This document shows positions 6,510 to 7,665 of a stretch of 7,665 nt of DNA, piece after piece. The number at the start of each line of letters is the position of its first letter. The stretch's first letter is position 1. The DNA comes from Planctomycetota bacterium (GTDB lineage: Bacteria; Planctomycetota; Planctomycetia; Pirellulales; Thermoguttaceae): NCBI GenBank assembly GCA_018897395.1, contig JAHIKV010000358.1, positions 1-7,665 on the forward strand, in the 5' to 3' direction. Made by a program: the position numbers and the translations under genes. The notes beneath the pieces are model-generated. The model was not told the origin of the DNA. It made no database searches and was given only the letters and a program-made list of their open reading frames with translations.

Positions 6510-7429
6510 GTGACATCAAGCTGTTCAGAATCCAGCAAGCCCAAGTCCAAGAGCTTGAAGGCCGTTCCGCCTCGGTGGAAAAATCCTTACAGGCCCAGAT
6601 GGAGCGCCATCTCGACGCCTTTCTCGGCGTCCGCTTTCTCGCCTCGGAATACTCCACCGGCAAGACCTACGCCGGTCGGATCGACACCCTGGGGATCGAC
6701 GAAAACGGCTGCCCGGTGATCATCGAATACAAACGGGCCATGAACGAAAACGTCATCAACCAGGGGCTTTTCTACCTGAATTGGCTCATGGACCATAAGG
6801 CGGAGTTCACCCTGTTGGTCATGGAAAAATTCGGCAAGGAAGCCGCAACGGCCATCGAGTGGGGAAGCCCGCGCCTGCTCTGCATTGCCGGAGATTTCAC
6901 CAAGTATGACGAGCATGCCGTCCAGCAGATCAACCGCAACATCGAGTTGATTCGCTACCGCCGCTACGGGGAAGACTTGCTGTTGCTGGAACTGGTCAAT
7001 GCCACCTCGGCGGCGATTACGACCGAGGTGCTGCCGGGGGGTAAGAAAACCGGCAAGGGCGGGAAAAACCAGTACAAAACCGTGAGCGAATATCTTGAGC
7101 AATCCCGACCGGAATTGGCGGGACTGTACGAGGAAGTGAAGGCCTATCTCCTGGCCTTGGGGGATGACGTACAGTTCAAGGTCTTGAAGTTTTACTTCGC
7201 CTTCAAGCGGATCAAAAACTTTGCCTGCGTCGAGGTGCATCCGGGCAGCGGCAAACTGCTCGTCTATATCAAAGTTGATCCCGCCACCATCACCTTGGAG
7301 AAGGGTTTCACCCGCGATGTCGGTTCAACCGGCCATTTCGGCACCGGTGACTTGGAGATCACCATCGGCAGCATGGCCGATTTCGAGAAGGCCAAACCCC
7401 TGCTGATGCGGAGCTATGAGACAAGCTAG
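6506..7429 (+). CDS. NucS-like nuclease-fold protein with C-terminal DUF5655 domain
   Basis: This 307-aa protein has two parts. Residues about 1-165 resemble the DUF91/NucS endonuclease-like fold: VEKSLQAQMERHLDAFLGVRF, then D60 in GRIDTLGID and E74-Y-K76 in CPVIIEYKR, a PD-(D/E)XK core with D-x13-ExK, followed by NVINQGLFYLNWL and the strand PRLLCIAGDFTKYD. After a Gly/Lys-rich linker (about 176-187, PGGKKTGKGGKN), residues about 190-305 match DUF5655: a helix starting YKTVSEYLEQSRPEL, then FKVLKFYFAFKRIKNFACVE and LLVYIKVDP. Proteins of this layout are commonly annotated only as DUF5655 or predicted transport proteins; the visible motif favours a nucleic-acid enzyme. The ATG overlaps the previous stop (ATGA), and GGGAG (6494-6498) lies 7 bases upstream. 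It is the last gene of the operon, and no clear terminator hairpin with a T-run follows it. Its substrate is unknown. Confidence 0.85.
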   Translation: MSDIKLFRIQQAQVQELEGRSASVEKSLQAQMERHLDAFLGVRFLASEYSTGKTYAGRIDTLGIDENGCPVIIEYKRAMNENVINQGLFYLNWLMDHKAEFTLLVMEKFGKEAATAIEWGSPRLLCIAGDFTKYDEHAVQQINRNIELIRYRRYGEDLLLLELVNATSAAITTEVLPGGKKTGKGGKNQYKTVSEYLEQSRPELAGLYEEVKAYLLALGDDVQFKVLKFYFAFKRIKNFACVEVHPGSGKLLVYIKVDPATITLEKGFTRDVGSTGHFGTGDLEITIGSMADFEKAKPLLMRSYETS

Positions 7430-7455
7430 GGGGTGGACTCCGGGCAGCCTTCCGC

Positions 7456-7665
7456 TCAGCGACCCTCGAAAGCCGCTTCGTTCTTGACAAAAAATGCCAA
7501 GGCTCGCTCCCTGGCTTCGCCGGGAAAATTGGAGCGTAAAGGAGCGCCGAATCGGCGCGGATCTTCATCCTTGGCGATTCGTTCAGATAAAAAGGTCAGG
7601 ATTTTCCGGGCATGCTGTGGGTCAAGCCGGTTGAGGTCGCGTTCCGCGGTCGGATCAAATTCAAC
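7456..7665 (-). pseudogene. RelE-family toxin gene, 3' part lost and 5' end outside window
   Basis: Read leftward from the right edge, the first 50 codons give a clear RelE/ParE-superfamily N-terminus: VEFDPTAERDLNRLD, then HARKILTFLSERIAKDEDPR and GAPLRSNFPGE. In intact relatives this is followed by a segment like WRYRVGDYRI, which contains the key Arg and Tyr residues, and by a final strand near VRIGHRREVY. Neither appears here in any of the three frames. From about position 7516 leftward the frame reads AREREAL-like unrelated sequence (ARERALAFFVKNEAAFEGR) and stops at 7456-7458. The toxin core is therefore missing and activity is unlikely. The start codon and any antitoxin partner lie beyond base 7665. 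The gene converges on the DUF5655 gene, with 26 bases between the two stops. A perfect 7-bp inverted repeat around one base (7544-7558) falls inside it, probably by chance. Confidence 0.65.

Noticed and set aside
7544..7558. Short palindrome GCGCCGA-A-TCGGCGC
   Set aside because: Seven-base arms made almost only of G and C are easy to find in GC-rich coding DNA, and it falls within the conserved part of the RelE-like frame.
1..7665. CRISPR arrays, tRNA or rRNA genes, transposase genes and insertion-sequence ends
   Set aside because: I looked for regularly spaced repeats, cloverleaf-like segments and transposase motifs and saw none.

Overview
The window is a compact bacterial defence locus of roughly 58-60% GC, on one strand except for its right edge. 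GTG and ATG starts, Shine-Dalgarno sites, a sigma70-type promoter and the protein families present all point to a Gram-negative bacterium, most likely a proteobacterium. No taxonomic marker lets me go further.

Layout: bases 1-326 hold no gene I can support. A near-consensus sigma70 promoter (327-355) precedes a membrane-anchored NERD-domain nuclease-like protein (398-1324). After a gap of about 100 bases a tightly packed operon begins. Its first gene (1431-3935) is an 834-aa chain that joins an HsdR_N-type PD-(D/E)XK nuclease domain to an HsdM-type N6-adenine methylase. It is followed by the specificity subunit HsdS (3932-5281), a 62-codon P-loop fragment of a zeta-toxin-like kinase (5278-5466), a YhcG/DUF1016 PD-(D/E)XK nuclease (5463-6509) and a NucS-like plus DUF5655 protein (6506-7429). 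Every junction in this operon is a 4-base GTGA or ATGA overlap, so translation is probably coupled throughout. The right edge carries, on the minus strand, the 5' part of a RelE-family toxin gene whose 3' half is not recognisable.

How the genes may work together: the fused nuclease-methylase and HsdS look like a self-contained restriction-modification system, with no HsdR helicase/translocase in the window. In domain logic it resembles BcgI-type enzymes (nuclease and methylase in one chain, specificity in another) more than classical Type I. Two more putative nucleases are locked into the same operon, and a fourth lies just upstream. Each of the four has a visible D...ExK core. Whether the two downstream nucleases assist restriction or are independent defence genes cannot be decided from sequence. 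The zeta-like and RelE-like remnants suggest repeated gain and loss of toxin genes here.
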